From NCBI RefSeq assembly GCF_900184245.1, contig NZ_FXXB01000008.1, forward strand, positions 1,054,001 through 1,118,000: 64,000 bases of DNA. The letters are read 5' to 3'. The first letter of the stretch is position 1. The number at the start of each line of letters is the position of its first letter. Below the pieces are notes generated by a model that had not been told where the DNA came from, ran no database searches, and worked only from the letters and a program-made list of their open reading frames with translations. The DNA comes from Brachybacterium massiliense. Its GTDB lineage: Bacteria; Actinomycetota; Actinomycetes; Actinomycetales; Dermabacteraceae. Made by a program: the position numbers and the translations under genes. This document shows positions 17,082 to 26,358 of the stretch, one piece after another.

Positions 17082-18125
17082 ATGGCGACTCCCCCACCCA
17101 GCCCTTCCTCCGAGACCTCCCGGCGCGTGGATCTGGTGATGGAGGGCGGCGGGGTCAAGGGCATCGCCCTGGCCGGCGCGCTCGAGGTGCTCGAGGAGCA
17201 CGGCTACCGGGTGAACCGGGTGGCGGGCTCCTCCGCCGGCGCGATCGCGGGGGCACTGGCCGCCTCGGGGATCTCCGCGCGAGAGATGGTGGAGATCCTG
17301 CGCGCCACGGACTACCGGGAGTTCGAGGACGGGCCGTGGTGGACCCGGACGATGCTGGGCAAGGGCCTGGCGATCCTCTCGCACCTGGGTGTGCATCGCG
17401 GGGACGCGCTCGCGGTCTGGCTCGAGCAGCAGCTTGCCGAGCACGCGTGCCCGGACTGGAGCGGCACTTTCGCGGATCTGCGCTACCGCGACCCGGACCC
17501 CGCCCAGCAGCTGAGCGGCCCGCAGGCCTTCCGCCTGGTGGTCACCGCCTCGGATCTCAGCGCGGGCCGCCTGCGCTATCTGCCGACGGACGCCGGCGCC
17601 TTCGGCACCGCGCCGGAGCAGCTGCGGGTGGTGGAGGCGGTGCGGGCCTCTGCCTCGATCCCGCTGTTCTTCCGCCCCGCGCGATGGAGGAACGCGCACG
17701 GGAAGACCTCCGTGCTGGTCGACGGCGGGATGCTCTCGAACTTCCCGGTCTCGGTATTCGACCGGCCGGAGGGTGAGGAGCCTCGCTGGCCCACCTTCGG
17801 CATCAAGCTCTCCGCCAAGCCGGAGACGAACTTCGGGGTGCGCAACGACATCCGCGGGCCTCTCTCCTTCGGCAAGGCGGTGGTGGACACCGCCACCGGG
17901 TTCTACGACCGGATGCACATCGACGCCTCGCACGCCGTAGCCCGCACCATCTTCATCGACACCGCCGCGGTGCGCCCCACCCAGTTCGACCTCTCCGAGG
18001 ACGAGCGGGAGCTGCTGTACCGCGAGGGCCGCACGGCGGCGACGAAGTTCCTGGATGGGGACGAGGCGCACGAGGCGTGGGACTTCGGGCGGTACGTGGA
18101 GCGGTTCCGGGCGGCAGGTTCCTGA
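17082..18125 (+). CDS. Patatin-like phospholipase
   Basis: A 347-residue acyl hydrolase with a Ser-Asp dyad. The oxyanion loop GGGVKG is at residues 22-27, the nucleophile Ser51 in GSSAG, and the catalytic Asp214 in VDGGMLSNFP. It has no signal peptide or membrane segment, so it is cytoplasmic. ATG 17082 is preceded by TACGCT 6 bases upstream and by no ribosome binding site, suggesting a leaderless transcript; the frame is open to 16968 but that part reads through the palindrome. The substrate could be membrane phospholipid or another lipid ester. It stands alone with no operon partner. Confidence 0.88.
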   Translation: MATPPPSPSSETSRRVDLVMEGGGVKGIALAGALEVLEEHGYRVNRVAGSSAGAIAGALAASGISAREMVEILRATDYREFEDGPWWTRTMLGKGLAILSHLGVHRGDALAVWLEQQLAEHACPDWSGTFADLRYRDPDPAQQLSGPQAFRLVVTASDLSAGRLRYLPTDAGAFGTAPEQLRVVEAVRASASIPLFFRPARWRNAHGKTSVLVDGGMLSNFPVSVFDRPEGEEPRWPTFGIKLSAKPETNFGVRNDIRGPLSFGKAVVDTATGFYDRMHIDASHAVARTIFIDTAAVRPTQFDLSEDERELLYREGRTAATKFLDGDEAHEAWDFGRYVERFRAAGS

Positions 18126-18187
18126 GCCGAAACGGCAGAGCGTGCGCTCCGTTCGCTCTCGATCGCAGTGAGACTCGATGGCCCGGC

Positions 18188-18406
18188 ATGAGCGCTGCGT
18201 GGACGCCGAGGGGCGGGCCTCGGCGCTGGCACCCGGTGGTCAGCCGTCGCGTCGCGCTGAGCGAGGGCGACTACGGCGCCGGCACGCCGCTGATCCGTGA
18301 CGGCGCGTTCGAGCGCAACGTCTACCACTCCTGGGCGGGGGATCCGGCGCTGATCATGGATCTGCGCGCCAGCGGCAGTACGTTCAGCTCTCGCTCCTCC
18401 CGGTGA
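18188..18406 (+). pseudogene. Short unidentified ORF, possible gene fragment
   Basis: A 72-codon frame (ATG 18188) with protein-like composition, including GDYGAGTPLIRDGAFERN and NVYHSWAGDPALIMD, but no ribosome binding site. Its end overlaps the GH2 remnant on the other strand by 23 bases. I do not recognise the family. Its position next to two other broken genes suggests the stump of a longer gene, though it may be an intact small protein. Confidence 0.3.
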
Positions 18407-19436
18407 TCAGGGCGCGGAGCTCCGCCGCGTCGAGCTTCGGCCGACGGTCCGCGGTGGCCAGGCCGTTGGCCTCCTGAAGGGTGTCGGTGAGCTGGGTGTA
18501 GCAGTGCCCGGCCAGCACCGGTGAGGCGTTCAGCGCGGCGAAGAGACCGCCCATCTTCTCCTCGAACTCCTCCGGGGTGGAGACGGTGACGTAGCCCCAG
18601 GTGCCCTCGGCGGCGTCGGCGATGCCGCCGAACTCGGTGACCATCACCGGGGCGTCCTCGGTGACGGGCTGGGCGGCGTCGTCGATGGGGCGGCGGCGCT
18701 GCGGGCCGCGGCCGGTGATCGTGCGCTCGGTGGCGTCCTCGTCGGCGTAGTGGGCGGCGAGCGCCTGGGCGTCGGTGGTGTAGTCGTGCAGGGCGATGAT
18801 GTCCCCGCCGGTGAGCTCATAGCCGTCGTTGGAGATGACGGGCCGGGTGGGGTCCAGCGCCCGGGTCAGGGCGGTCAGCGCGATGGTGAGGTCTTTCTGC
18901 GGGGCGGAGTCGGCGAGGTCCCGCACGCCCCAGGGCTCGTTCATCGGCACCCAGGTCACCACGCTCGGATGCGGCCGGCACTGCTCGACGATCTCGGTCC
19001 GCTCGGAGGTCAGCGCGGCGGCGGCGCGCGGGCTGTACGCGTAGGCGTTCGCGGTCTCACCCCAGATCAGCAGGCCGAGCCGGTCGGCCCAGAACAGGAA
19101 GCGCGGATCCTCGACCTTCTGGTGTATCCGGGCGGCGGTGAAGCCGAGCTCCTTGATCAGCTCGACCTCGGCCCGGTACGCCTTGAGGGTGGGTGCGGTG
19201 AGGTGGGAGGTGGGCCAGTAGCCCTGCTCGAGCACGGAGCGCACGAAGTACGGCTCGCCGTTGAGCAGGAAGTGCCCACGGTCGATGCCGGTGGTGCGCA
19301 GGCCCAGGTAGCTCGCCGCGGTGTCGTGCATCTCGCCGTCCACGAGCACCTCGAGGGAGACGTCGATCAGGTGGGGATGCTCGGGACTCCACAGCAGCCG
19401 GTCACGGTCCTGCATGTTGCGCACTGCGGGAACGTC
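18384..19436 (-). pseudogene. Glycoside hydrolase family 2 catalytic part, N-terminus missing
   Basis: About 350 codons encode the end of the GH2 immunoglobulin-like domain (LLWSPEHPHLIDV) and the whole TIM barrel. The acid/base Glu is in WVPMNEPWG and the likely nucleophile Glu in VMVTEFGG. The N-terminal sugar-binding jelly roll is absent: upstream of about 19436 the frame no longer resembles GH2, and the DNA instead codes on the other strand for a piece of another hydrolase. Translation from ATG 19415 could yield a barrel-only protein of 343 residues, but a full GH2 enzyme is usually 550 residues or more. I judge it a truncated remnant. Confidence 0.75.
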
Positions 19437-19479
19437 CACCACGCCCTGGACGCGCAGCTTCCGCTGGAACGACGTGACC

Positions 19480-19686
19480 TCGGTGCGGGGCGAGACCCGC
19501 ACGCTGCGCCGCGTCGAGCGGGAGGACTGGGGCGCGATGATCAGTACCCGCACCATTCTCACCTCCACCCGGGACGAGTTCATCATCGACGCCCAGCTGG
19601 ACGCGTTCGAGCTGGACTCCGAGCGGGGCGATCCGCGCGTGTACTCGCGGAACTGGGAGCGGAGGATCCCGCGGGATCTGGCGTGA
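19480..19686 (+). pseudogene. C-terminal fragment, probably of a CocE/NonD family hydrolase
   Basis: About 68 codons, ending at TGA 19684-19686, resemble the end of CocE/NonD (X-Pro dipeptidyl-peptidase) hydrolases: STRDEFIIDAQLDAFELD, then RGDPRVYSRNWERRIPRDL. No upstream catalytic domain is present, because the DNA before about 19440 belongs to the GH2 remnant on the other strand. The two fragments meet back to back, which marks a deletion or inversion junction. Recognition rests on my memory of the family's C-terminal pattern. Confidence 0.5.
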
Positions 19687-20194
19687 GGGCGGCGGACGGG
19701 CCGGGCGCGTCCAGCCCGACAGGTGCGCGCTTCGAGGTGAAGGGCCGGCTGGCGCAGCATACGGAGGGCCGACCAGGCTGCTCAGCCCTCAGTGCGCAGC
19801 TTGCGCGCGACAGAGATCAGTCTTCTTCGGCAAGCTGTCCATCTTTCGGGGTTCACTCCAGTCGCTCACTCCAGGACCTCACTCCAGGACCTCACTCCAG
19901 GACCTCACTCCAGGACACGTCAGCAGCGGTGCCACTCCGATTCACACGCCCTGCCACCGCCGACGTATAGGGTGACCAGTCGCGAGGCGCAACACAACGG
20001 GCGCGTGCAACGGCATCCGGCAGGCGTCGCGTTCGGAGCAATGGTTCTGCGCGTTCGCGCCCGGATCTCTCGTCGTCGGCGATCACGTCTGGAGGACACC
20101 CGTCTTGGCCACCCCGCTGTCCCTGGACCCGCCAGATCGCCCCGGTCTTCATGGCCGTTCGCTTCCCCGGGGGCGGCACCGATGCCGCAGCATC
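19687..20194. other. Non-coding region with tandem repeat upstream of the AraC gene
   Basis: This roughly 500-base stretch contains the 13-bp tandem repeat at 19853-19917. Open frames through it are continuations of neighbouring frames and look non-coding. I see no clear promoter for the AraC gene. Confidence 0.5.
19853..19917. repeat. 13-bp tandem repeat, five units
   Basis: Five consecutive 13-base units with consensus TCACTCCAGGACC: 19853-19865 (diverged), 19866-19878, 19879-19891, 19892-19904 and 19905-19917. Three units are identical and the last differs in one base. Such a repeat can gain or lose units by slippage. It lies 278 bases before the AraC start. Confidence 0.9.
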
Positions 20195-20971
20195 ATGATC
20201 GCTCTGGACGAAGCATCACCGGGCAGCATCTGGAAGTGGGCTCCCAGTGACGCCGGTGGGCACCTCGCGCTGCTGCTTCCGATCAGAGGTATCGCTGTCG
20301 CCGACGACGGCGGATCGACGCAACCTGGTGACGCGCGGGTCCTGGCACACACCGGAGAGTCTTTCGAATGGGTCGAGCCCGCCCTCGTGGTCTCGGTCTG
20401 GGCTCACGGGAGCTTCTTGGAGGAGATGGGAGCTGACCTGGAGAGCCTCCCTGCGACCCTCTCCTCCGAGTCATTGCTGGTCTCGGTGCGCAGTTTCCTG
20501 TTCGCTCTGGTTCAAAGCTCGCAGGGGGCTTCCGCGCTGTCGCTCTACCTCACGGAGCGACTCATCCTTGATATGGTGTTCGCTTCCCTCATCGCCTCCA
20601 CCGGCCACTCCGCCGTCTCCTCGAGCAGGTTCTCGGGCCTTGCCCGTGCACGGCTCCACATGTCCGCTCGGAGCGCGGACCCAGAGTTCAGCGTCGATCT
20701 CGCTGCGAACGAGCTGTCGATGTCGGTGCGGCATCTCCAAAGGCTCTTCGCGCCCACTGGACAAACGCCCTCCACTCATCTGCGGCGCCTGCGGCTAGCG
20801 AACGCCCAAGAGCTGCTTCAGAGCACGGATGCCCAGTTGCTCTCCATGGATGCGATCGCACGACTTTCCGGGTTCAGCAGCGCCCGTACGTTGCGTCGAG
20901 CACTGAAAAGCGACCCCGGCACGGAGACATCGGGCCATAGCGACCTGAATGCGCCAAGTTTCGACCTTTAG
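20195..20971 (+). CDS. AraC family transcriptional regulator
   Basis: A 258-residue protein whose C-terminal 110 residues form the AraC-type double helix-turn-helix (SVDLAANELSMSVRHLQRLF, then TPSTHLRRLRLANAQELL and DAIARLSGFSSARTLRRAL). The N-terminal part resembles the AraC_binding_2-like sensing domain but is diverged. ATG 20195 is chosen because the sequence before it (frame open to 20105) is Pro/Arg-rich and looks non-coding; no strong ribosome binding site supports either choice. The next gene, an exported protein, begins 86 bases downstream and may be a target or be co-transcribed. Confidence 0.8.
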   Translation: MIALDEASPGSIWKWAPSDAGGHLALLLPIRGIAVADDGGSTQPGDARVLAHTGESFEWVEPALVVSVWAHGSFLEEMGADLESLPATLSSESLLVSVRSFLFALVQSSQGASALSLYLTERLILDMVFASLIASTGHSAVSSSRFSGLARARLHMSARSADPEFSVDLAANELSMSVRHLQRLFAPTGQTPSTHLRRLRLANAQELLQSTDAQLLSMDAIARLSGFSSARTLRRALKSDPGTETSGHSDLNAPSFDL

Positions 20972-21057
20972 GCGACCACGCTCTCGATGCGTGGGCCGCG
21001 AGCACGCGAAGCTATGTGGCGTTGTCCTGCCAAGCAGCCCCTGACCAAGGAGTACAC

Positions 21058-21723
21058 GTGAATGATCCTGAGCTGAGCTCGATCGAGTCAGCACGCCCCG
21101 CCCGCCGCGCCGCCCTCAAGGGCGCCGCATGGTCCGCCCCGGTGATCGCCATGGCCATCACCGCACCGCTGGTGGCAGCATCCGTCAACAACGCCTCGCT
21201 GGCGCAGACGGACACCGAGACCGACCTTCTGTCTCTTCGCCTCCTCGATGGCGGCGGGGGGCTCCTCACCGCTCAAGCCCTGGTCACCGTGCCGACCGAG
21301 CTGACGCTCAGCAACGGCTCGGGCGCGATCTCCGGCGAGACCGCGACGATCACCATCGCAGTGGGACGACCCGGCGGCATCAACATCCCCACCGGAACAG
21401 TTCGCGGTTTCGGCGTCGCCTCTTTCGACGGCGTCAACAGCACCGAGGCAGAGCGAACTTTCGAATACCGCCGCACCGGGTTGCTCAACGTCCCGTACGG
21501 CGCTCCGACGACGACGTTCAGCCGTGTGATCACCGTGGACGTCGACAGCAACGGCAACCTGGTCATCCCCGTGGAGTTCGGACTCGCCGGAACCTCCACC
21601 TCGATCGTGTCCGTCTCGCTGCTGGCCAGCTACCCGGTTACCTACACCCTCGCCTTTGCCAGCGGTGCTTCTTACTCGGCATCGGGCACCATCTCCGTCC
21701 CCGTCGGAGCCGGTATCCTCTGA
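21058..21723 (+). CDS. Tat-type exported protein of unknown function
   Basis: A 221-residue secreted protein. GTG 21058 follows AAGGAG by 5 bases. The N-terminus has a twin-arginine signal (ARRAALKGAAWSAPVIAMA) with an alanine-rich hydrophobic core and probable cleavage near residue 40. The mature part is rich in Thr, Val, Ser and Gly with alternating hydrophobic residues, suggesting beta-sandwich (immunoglobulin-like) folds; it has no Cys and no sorting motif at the end. A strong terminator follows. It faces the HPr-kinase-like gene of the polysaccharide locus. The family is not recognised. Confidence 0.75.
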   Translation: MNDPELSSIESARPARRAALKGAAWSAPVIAMAITAPLVAASVNNASLAQTDTETDLLSLRLLDGGGGLLTAQALVTVPTELTLSNGSGAISGETATITIAVGRPGGINIPTGTVRGFGVASFDGVNSTEAERTFEYRRTGLLNVPYGAPTTTFSRVITVDVDSNGNLVIPVEFGLAGTSTSIVSVSLLASYPVTYTLAFASGASYSASGTISVPVGAGIL

Positions 21724-21756
21724 CACCGATATCTCGGTGACCCCCTAGGCGTCATC

Positions 21757-21802
21757 GAACGATGCACCGCAGCCCTCACGGGCTGCGGTGCATCGTTCTT
21801 TC
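21757..21802 (+). terminator. Rho-independent terminator
   Basis: A perfect 19-bp stem (arms 21757-21775 and 21780-21798, starting GAACGATGCACC) with a TCAC loop, followed by TTTC. It ends the exported-protein gene and could also serve the converging HPr-kinase-like gene. Confidence 0.85.
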
Positions 21803-21836
21803 ATCCAGTCGCGTGGGCGTGGTCGAGCACGAACCC

Positions 21837-23048
21837 CTACCGGGCCAGGCGCAGCCTCGCGAGCCCGTCGAGGGCCTGCGCCAGGATAACTCGCGACTGT
21901 GCGTCCTCTCCGAGTTCTGAGACCATCCGCCGCCACAGACTCTCGTGCGTCATCGCCCCCTCTTCCCGGAGGAGGTCCCACACCAGCGCTGCCACGCCCT
22001 CGAGGATCACGAGCCCGCCTGGACGCAGAACCAGGATCTCCGAGTCGAGCGCCAGCGCCTCCGAGAAGCGCGCGAGAGATACCTCGCGCGGGGATGCCCG
22101 CTGCGTGGGCTCCTCGAACTCCAGTGAGTGCCATGTCTCGCGCAGCGGGTCAGGAACGCCGCCCGCGAGCGCAGCGTGTAGCAGGTCGGCCTCGACGTAC
22201 CGCGCCGCCAGTGCACCCCCACAGCCCTCAAGGAGCTCAGCCAGGCTCGACAAGGGGCGCTCGAGCTTCCATTGGGACGAGGACTGCCCCACGATAAGCG
22301 GGAGCGACTCCCGCAGAGGCAGCCGCGACAGGGACACCTCGTCGCGCGGCGCCGAGCCATTGCGCACCCGATCCAGCACCAAGACCACAGACGGCGCGGG
22401 AGCGACAGCCTCAGGGCTGATCCCCAGGGCAGGGAGGCCCTGATCGATCTTCCGCAGCGTTCCCGACGCCATCACCTCGACACGGGAGATCGGCTTCGGA
22501 AAAGCGGTGACTCGGAAATCTCCGGAGTCCATGATCGTCAATTCATCGGTCAGATACGCCCCCTGCCGGGCGAGCACCGTGGTGGCTGTCGACTTCCCGG
22601 CACCAGAGGGACCGACAAGGACGACAGTGCCGATACCCGGAAGGTTCACCGCTCCTGCATGCAGGAGCATTCGGGCCCCGGCGAGCTCTCGGATGATAGC
22701 GCTGGTGATGTCACACGACACCGCATAGGCCGCGTTCGCCCCAGGGGCCACTGCCACGGGGGGTTCGGCCGAGGCGCTCCCCGATGCCCCACCATCGCCG
22801 GCGACAGCGTAGTGACGTCGCAGTGTTCGGCCTTCGCCTCGTCCCGCTGACGTCGCCCCCTCACCGTCGCTCATCCCCTCACCGTGGATCGCCCCCTCGC
22901 TGTGGGTCGCCCCTTCTCGTCGGGTATGCCGCCAGAGATGGGTCACCTCACCGGCGAGCTGCTCGTGCTCGGCGTCGAACACCAGGTCGATTTCGATCTC
23001 GCCGATCTGCAGCGCCACGACATGGTCTTGTCCCCTGCTGCCCCTCAC
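21837..23048 (-). CDS. HPr kinase-related P-loop protein with PqqD-like C-terminus
   Basis: A 403-residue protein resembling HprK-related kinases found in polysaccharide and peptide-modification loci. The Walker A motif VGPSGAGKST is at about residues 146-155, just after MLLHAGAV, and AYLTDELTIMD follows, as in HprK/PEP-carboxykinase-like folds. Residues 325-403 resemble a PqqD winged helix (VILEGVAALVWDLLREE). Residues about 45-75 are a low-complexity Glu/Gly/His stretch. GTG 23048 overlaps the manA stop as GTGA; GTG 23057 is an alternative. Its target is unknown; it may phosphorylate a small protein or sugar involved in polymer assembly. Confidence 0.75.
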   Translation of the reverse strand: MRGSRGQDHVVALQIGEIEIDLVFDAEHEQLAGEVTHLWRHTRREGATHSEGAIHGEGMSDGEGATSAGRGEGRTLRRHYAVAGDGGASGSASAEPPVAVAPGANAAYAVSCDITSAIIRELAGARMLLHAGAVNLPGIGTVVLVGPSGAGKSTATTVLARQGAYLTDELTIMDSGDFRVTAFPKPISRVEVMASGTLRKIDQGLPALGISPEAVAPAPSVVLVLDRVRNGSAPRDEVSLSRLPLRESLPLIVGQSSSQWKLERPLSSLAELLEGCGGALAARYVEADLLHAALAGGVPDPLRETWHSLEFEEPTQRASPREVSLARFSEALALDSEILVLRPGGLVILEGVAALVWDLLREEGAMTHESLWRRMVSELGEDAQSRVILAQALDGLARLRLAR

Positions 23049-24241
23049 GGGACGCACGCCTGAACGAAGCGGCCCTCACCGCGCGCGCTCAACGCGCCCT
23101 CAGCGGCGGAGACGAAGACCGCCTCCCCTCGGCGGAGAAGGACCTCGGTCTCAGCGGTGAACAACGTGACCTCTCCTTCGAGTGCGAGGACGATGCGTGG
23201 CCCCGCCCCAGGGATGCTCACCAATCCCTCGGCACTCTCAGCCGGAAGCACGGTCTCCATGAGCTCGAAATCATCGACGGGCGCGAAGTAGGCGACTGTC
23301 GAAGATGTCAACCGTTCCGGCGCGATGCGCACGGGGGGAGCAGCAACCACATCGACACATTGGAGCATCTCCTCGGCGTCCACACGTTTCGGGGTCAATC
23401 CTGCCCGCAGGACGTTGTCGCTCGCGGCCATGATCTCGAGTCCGACCCCATCAATATAGGCGTGCAGCGCGCCGGCGGGCACGTACATCGCCTCGCCGGG
23501 CTGGAGTGTGACCGGGTTGAGCAGGAGCACCGCCACCACGCCTGGGTCCCCGGGGAAGTGCTCGGCCATCCTCGCGATCGTCCGGTCGATGCGCGGAGAG
23601 GGCGACTCCCCACGCTCGAGACGCGCGGCACACGCGGCAACTACTTCTGCAACTTTCTCCGCAGAAGGCCTCATCGAGGTCGCCACGAGTGCACGGAACG
23701 CCGCACGCATGCCATGCGCCGTCGGATTCCGCGCCAGCAGGGCATGGAGCCGGTCGGTGAGGTCGGCGCCGAGGCCCTCGAGCAGGGTCGCCGCTCGGCG
23801 CGGGGTCCTGAATCCGCACACCGCAGTGAACCGCGTCAGTGCGATGACCATCTCGGGCTTGTGGTTGTCGTCGCGATAGCTGCGCAGCGGCGAGTCGATG
23901 GCAAGCCCAGCAGCCTCCTCCGCCGCAAACGACTCCGCAGCGTGCTCCCGTTTGGGGTGGACCTGGAGGGAGAGGGGCTTCGCCGGCGCGATGACCTTCA
24001 GGAGGTAGGGGAGTCGATCGCTGAAGGCGCGCAGCACCCCCTCGCCGAGCATAGTGGCGGGGTCCGCCGTGATCACGTCGTCGAGCCGGCGGCCGTCGGC
24101 CAGCAGCGAAGGAGCGACCGGGTGCGCGCCGTACCAGGCTTCCGCCCACGGCGATCCGTCGGGGGTGCGACCCAGGAACTCCGGGATCGCGCTCTGGCTA
24201 CCCCACAGGTAGTGCTGGATCTGTCCTTCAAGGGCCTGCAT
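23045..24241 (-). CDS. manA: Mannose-6-phosphate isomerase, class I
   Basis: A 398-residue zinc-dependent enzyme converting fructose-6-phosphate to mannose-6-phosphate, the entry to GDP-mannose. LSLQVHPKREHA carries zinc ligands, and GEAMYVPAGALHAYI is the typical second cupin motif. ATG 24241 follows AGGAG; upstream frame to 24355 is Arg/Pro-rich and overlaps the VanZ gene. It pairs with the phosphomannomutase at 46385-47869 at the other end of the locus. No GDP-mannose pyrophosphorylase is in the window. Confidence 0.93.
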   Translation of the reverse strand: MQALEGQIQHYLWGSQSAIPEFLGRTPDGSPWAEAWYGAHPVAPSLLADGRRLDDVITADPATMLGEGVLRAFSDRLPYLLKVIAPAKPLSLQVHPKREHAAESFAAEEAAGLAIDSPLRSYRDDNHKPEMVIALTRFTAVCGFRTPRRAATLLEGLGADLTDRLHALLARNPTAHGMRAAFRALVATSMRPSAEKVAEVVAACAARLERGESPSPRIDRTIARMAEHFPGDPGVVAVLLLNPVTLQPGEAMYVPAGALHAYIDGVGLEIMAASDNVLRAGLTPKRVDAEEMLQCVDVVAAPPVRIAPERLTSSTVAYFAPVDDFELMETVLPAESAEGLVSIPGAGPRIVLALEGEVTLFTAETEVLLRRGEAVFVSAAEGALSARGEGRFVQACVP

Positions 24242-24860
24242 GTGTGGTTCTCCTGATCGGTCCATCCGTGAGCGGCGGGGGCGCTGCGCGGCGCATCCCA
24301 GGATGCCGTTCCCGGAGGGGGAACGGGCTTGGTGCGGCGGGTTGGTGGACGTCATCGGCCGTAGGGGGCGTCACAAGGGGCGCCGAGGGATGCGCGGTGA
24401 CACCGGCCTGCACGAGGAACGGGCTACTGCGCACCAGCATGGTCCATCCCCATCGCACCGCGATGCCTGCGGCGACGCCGATGAGCGCACCGAGCGAGTT
24501 CGCGACGACATCGTGCAGGTCGGGGTGGCGAGTCGCGATCGAGAACTGGTGCAGCTCCGCGACTGCGCTCAGCGCCACCCCCACCGGCACCCACCACCAC
24601 CGGGGTCGGAAGATGGCCAGGAGCAGGAACGGCGCGGCGAACAGCATGATGTTCGCCAGGAACCCGAAACCGTCGGGCGTGATGACGTGCTGCATCGGGT
24701 TCCTGCCGAAGAGGGACCACCACAGGAATCGGTTGACCGTGCTGATGGTCTCTCCGTGCTCCGAGGTCAGCAGCAGGAAGCCTGCTGCGGCCAGGACCGC
24801 GAGCATGGCCAGCAGCGCGCCCCGGGCACCCCGGGGCAGGGGCACGTGGCGCCGCACCAT
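24228..24860 (-). CDS. VanZ family membrane protein
   Basis: A 210-residue integral membrane protein with about four hydrophobic segments (around residues 12-30, 58-75, 80-98 and 112-135) and the VanZ-type pattern N-I-M-L-F-A-P followed by E-x-H-Q-F and D-x-x-D-V-V-A-N-S-L-G-A-L. The last 60 residues are a Pro/Thr-rich tail. ATG 24860 lies 2 bases after the sugar transferase stop, and the gene's end overlaps the manA start by 14 bases. VanZ proteins can lower glycopeptide antibiotic binding, but most actinobacterial members are uncharacterised and common in envelope loci. Confidence 0.85.
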   Translation of the reverse strand: MVRRHVPLPRGARGALLAMLAVLAAAGFLLLTSEHGETISTVNRFLWWSLFGRNPMQHVITPDGFGFLANIMLFAAPFLLLAIFRPRWWWVPVGVALSAVAELHQFSIATRHPDLHDVVANSLGALIGVAAGIAVRWGWTMLVRSSPFLVQAGVTAHPSAPLVTPPTADDVHQPAAPSPFPLRERHPGMRRAAPPPLTDGPIRRTTHAGP

Positions 24861-24862
24861 GG

Positions 24863-26344
24863 TCAGTACGCGCCGGACGAGGAGAAGACGGCTCGCACCG
24901 TACGGAAGAGGATGATCATGTCCTGGGCGAAGGACCAGTTGTCCACGTAATACAGGTCCAGCCGCACCGTGTCCTCCCAGGAGAGGTCGCTGCGCCCGGA
25001 GACCTGCCACAGGCCCGTGATGCCCGGGCGCACGCTGTATCGCCGGTGCGCATCCTCGGAGTACCCGTCCACCTCCCGCGGCAGCGCGGGGCGCGGGCCC
25101 ACCAGGCTCATGTCCCCGCGCAGCACGTTCCACAGCTGCGGAAGCTCGTCGAGGGAGAAGCGGCGCATCACCTTCCCGGGGCGGGTGATGCGCGGGTCGT
25201 CACGCATCTTGAACATGACCGAGTTGCCGCGGTCCTGCTTGCTCTGCTCGTAGAGGGCCTTCAGGACGGCCTCGGCGTCGGGGACCATCGAGCGGAACTT
25301 CAGGAACTCGAACTTCTCGCCGTCCCGGCCCACGCGGTCCTGGCGGAAGATGATCGGCCCGCCGTCAGCGGCTTTGACCACGAGGGCGATACCCAGGAGC
25401 AGTGGGGAGAGGATCAGGAGCAGAGCGGTGCTCGCGATGACGTCGAAGGTGCGCTTGGTCCATTTCAGTGCCTGGCGCGCCCGGGGCAGGTCCACGTGCA
25501 CCAGCGGGAGGCCCGCGATCGGTCGCATCCGCACCCGGCTCGCGGCGATCTCGGCCAGTGCGGGCACCACGATGACCCGTACCTCCTTCTCCTCAAGCAT
25601 CCAGGCCACGCGGCGGAACTCCTCGGTGCTCGCGGTAGAGCCGGTGGCGAACAGCAGCACGCTGGGGCGCTCCCGGTCGACTACGTCGAGGAGATCGTTC
25701 TCGGCGCCGAGCACCGGGATGCCGAGCGTGGATGTGCCGTCGCTGCCCGTGGGCGTGATCGAGCCGACGATGTCATAGCCGAGCCACCTCTCGCGCGCGA
25801 AGGTGCGCGCTACGCCGTCGACATAGGCGGGCAGGCCCACGGCGATGACCCGGCGGCGCAGACGGCCACGGGACCGCGCGAGGTTCAGCATCCGGCGCTC
25901 GAGCAGACGCAGCAGCAGCAGCAGGCAGGGCCCGAGGATGAAGAAGATCAGGAAGTAGCCCCGAGAGAGGTCGAACTTCAGCAGGTAGTTGACCGCGCCG
26001 ATGAGGCTTGCCGCCGCGGCCGAGCCGTGGAGCACGTTGCGGAACATCTCGGGCCCGGAGGAGAGGCGACGTACGTCGTAGCCGCCGAACATCGCGATCG
26101 CGAGCACGCATCCGGCCCCCATGACCACGGCCGAATTGCCGACGTCCTCGCTGAGCCCCCACGAGGAGGACAGGAGCCACTGTCGCCCGAAGTACGCCGC
26201 GGCCCCCGCAGCCGTCAGCGCGACGAGGTCCAGGAGGATCATCCCGATGATGGAGGAGACGACGCGGCGCTGGTACCGCGGCCCTGCACCCGCTACGTGC
26301 TGAGAAGGGGGTGGAGCATCGAGGGTTTCACCCGTTTCGGCCAT
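24863..26344 (-). CDS. Polyprenyl-phosphate glycosyl-1-phosphate transferase (priming enzyme)
   Basis: A 493-residue WbaP/WcaJ-type protein that loads the first sugar phosphate onto undecaprenyl phosphate to begin repeat-unit synthesis. The N-terminal half has about four membrane helices and a CoA-binding-like domain. A fifth hydrophobic segment ([19 protein letters not shown]) precedes the C-terminal catalytic domain, with [28 protein letters not shown] and [11 protein letters not shown] motifs. ATG 26344 is chosen because GAGGGG lies 9 bases before it; ATG 26362, which overlaps the upstream stop, is an alternative. Confidence 0.93.
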   Translation of the reverse strand: MAETGETLDAPPPSQHVAGAGPRYQRRVVSSIIGMILLDLVALTAAGAAAYFGRQWLLSSSWGLSEDVGNSAVVMGAGCVLAIAMFGGYDVRRLSSGPEMFRNVLHGSAAAASLIGAVNYLLKFDLSRGYFLIFFILGPCLLLLLRLLERRMLNLARSRGRLRRRVIAVGLPAYVDGVARTFARERWLGYDIVGSITPTGSDGTSTLGIPVLGAENDLLDVVDRERPSVLLFATGSTASTEEFRRVAWMLEEKEVRVIVVPALAEIAASRVRMRPIAGLPLVHVDLPRARQALKWTKRTFDVIASTALLLILSPLLLGIALVVKAADGGPIIFRQDRVGRDGEKFEFLKFRSMVPDAEAVLKALYEQSKQDRGNSVMFKMRDDPRITRPGKVMRRFSLDELPQLWNVLRGDMSLVGPRPALPREVDGYSEDAHRRYSVRPGITGLWQVSGRSDLSWEDTVRLDLYYVDNWSFAQDMIILFRTVRAVFSSSGAY

Positions 26345-26358
26345 GGCCGCAGTCCCCC

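Noticed and set aside
19853-19917. The tandem 13-bp units as a CRISPR array.
   Set aside because: There are no spacers between the units, the units are too short, and no cas genes are present.
18750-19970. A 406-codon plus-strand frame through the GH2 remnant and the 13-bp repeat.
   Set aside because: It is Gly/Val/His-rich antisense reading of the GH2 barrel and has no recognisable domain. The repeat part is only in-frame by chance.
24228-24241. The overlap of the VanZ gene end with the manA start as a sequencing problem.
   Set aside because: Both frames are well supported, and the manA start has its own ribosome binding site. Short same-strand overlaps are normal in this locus.
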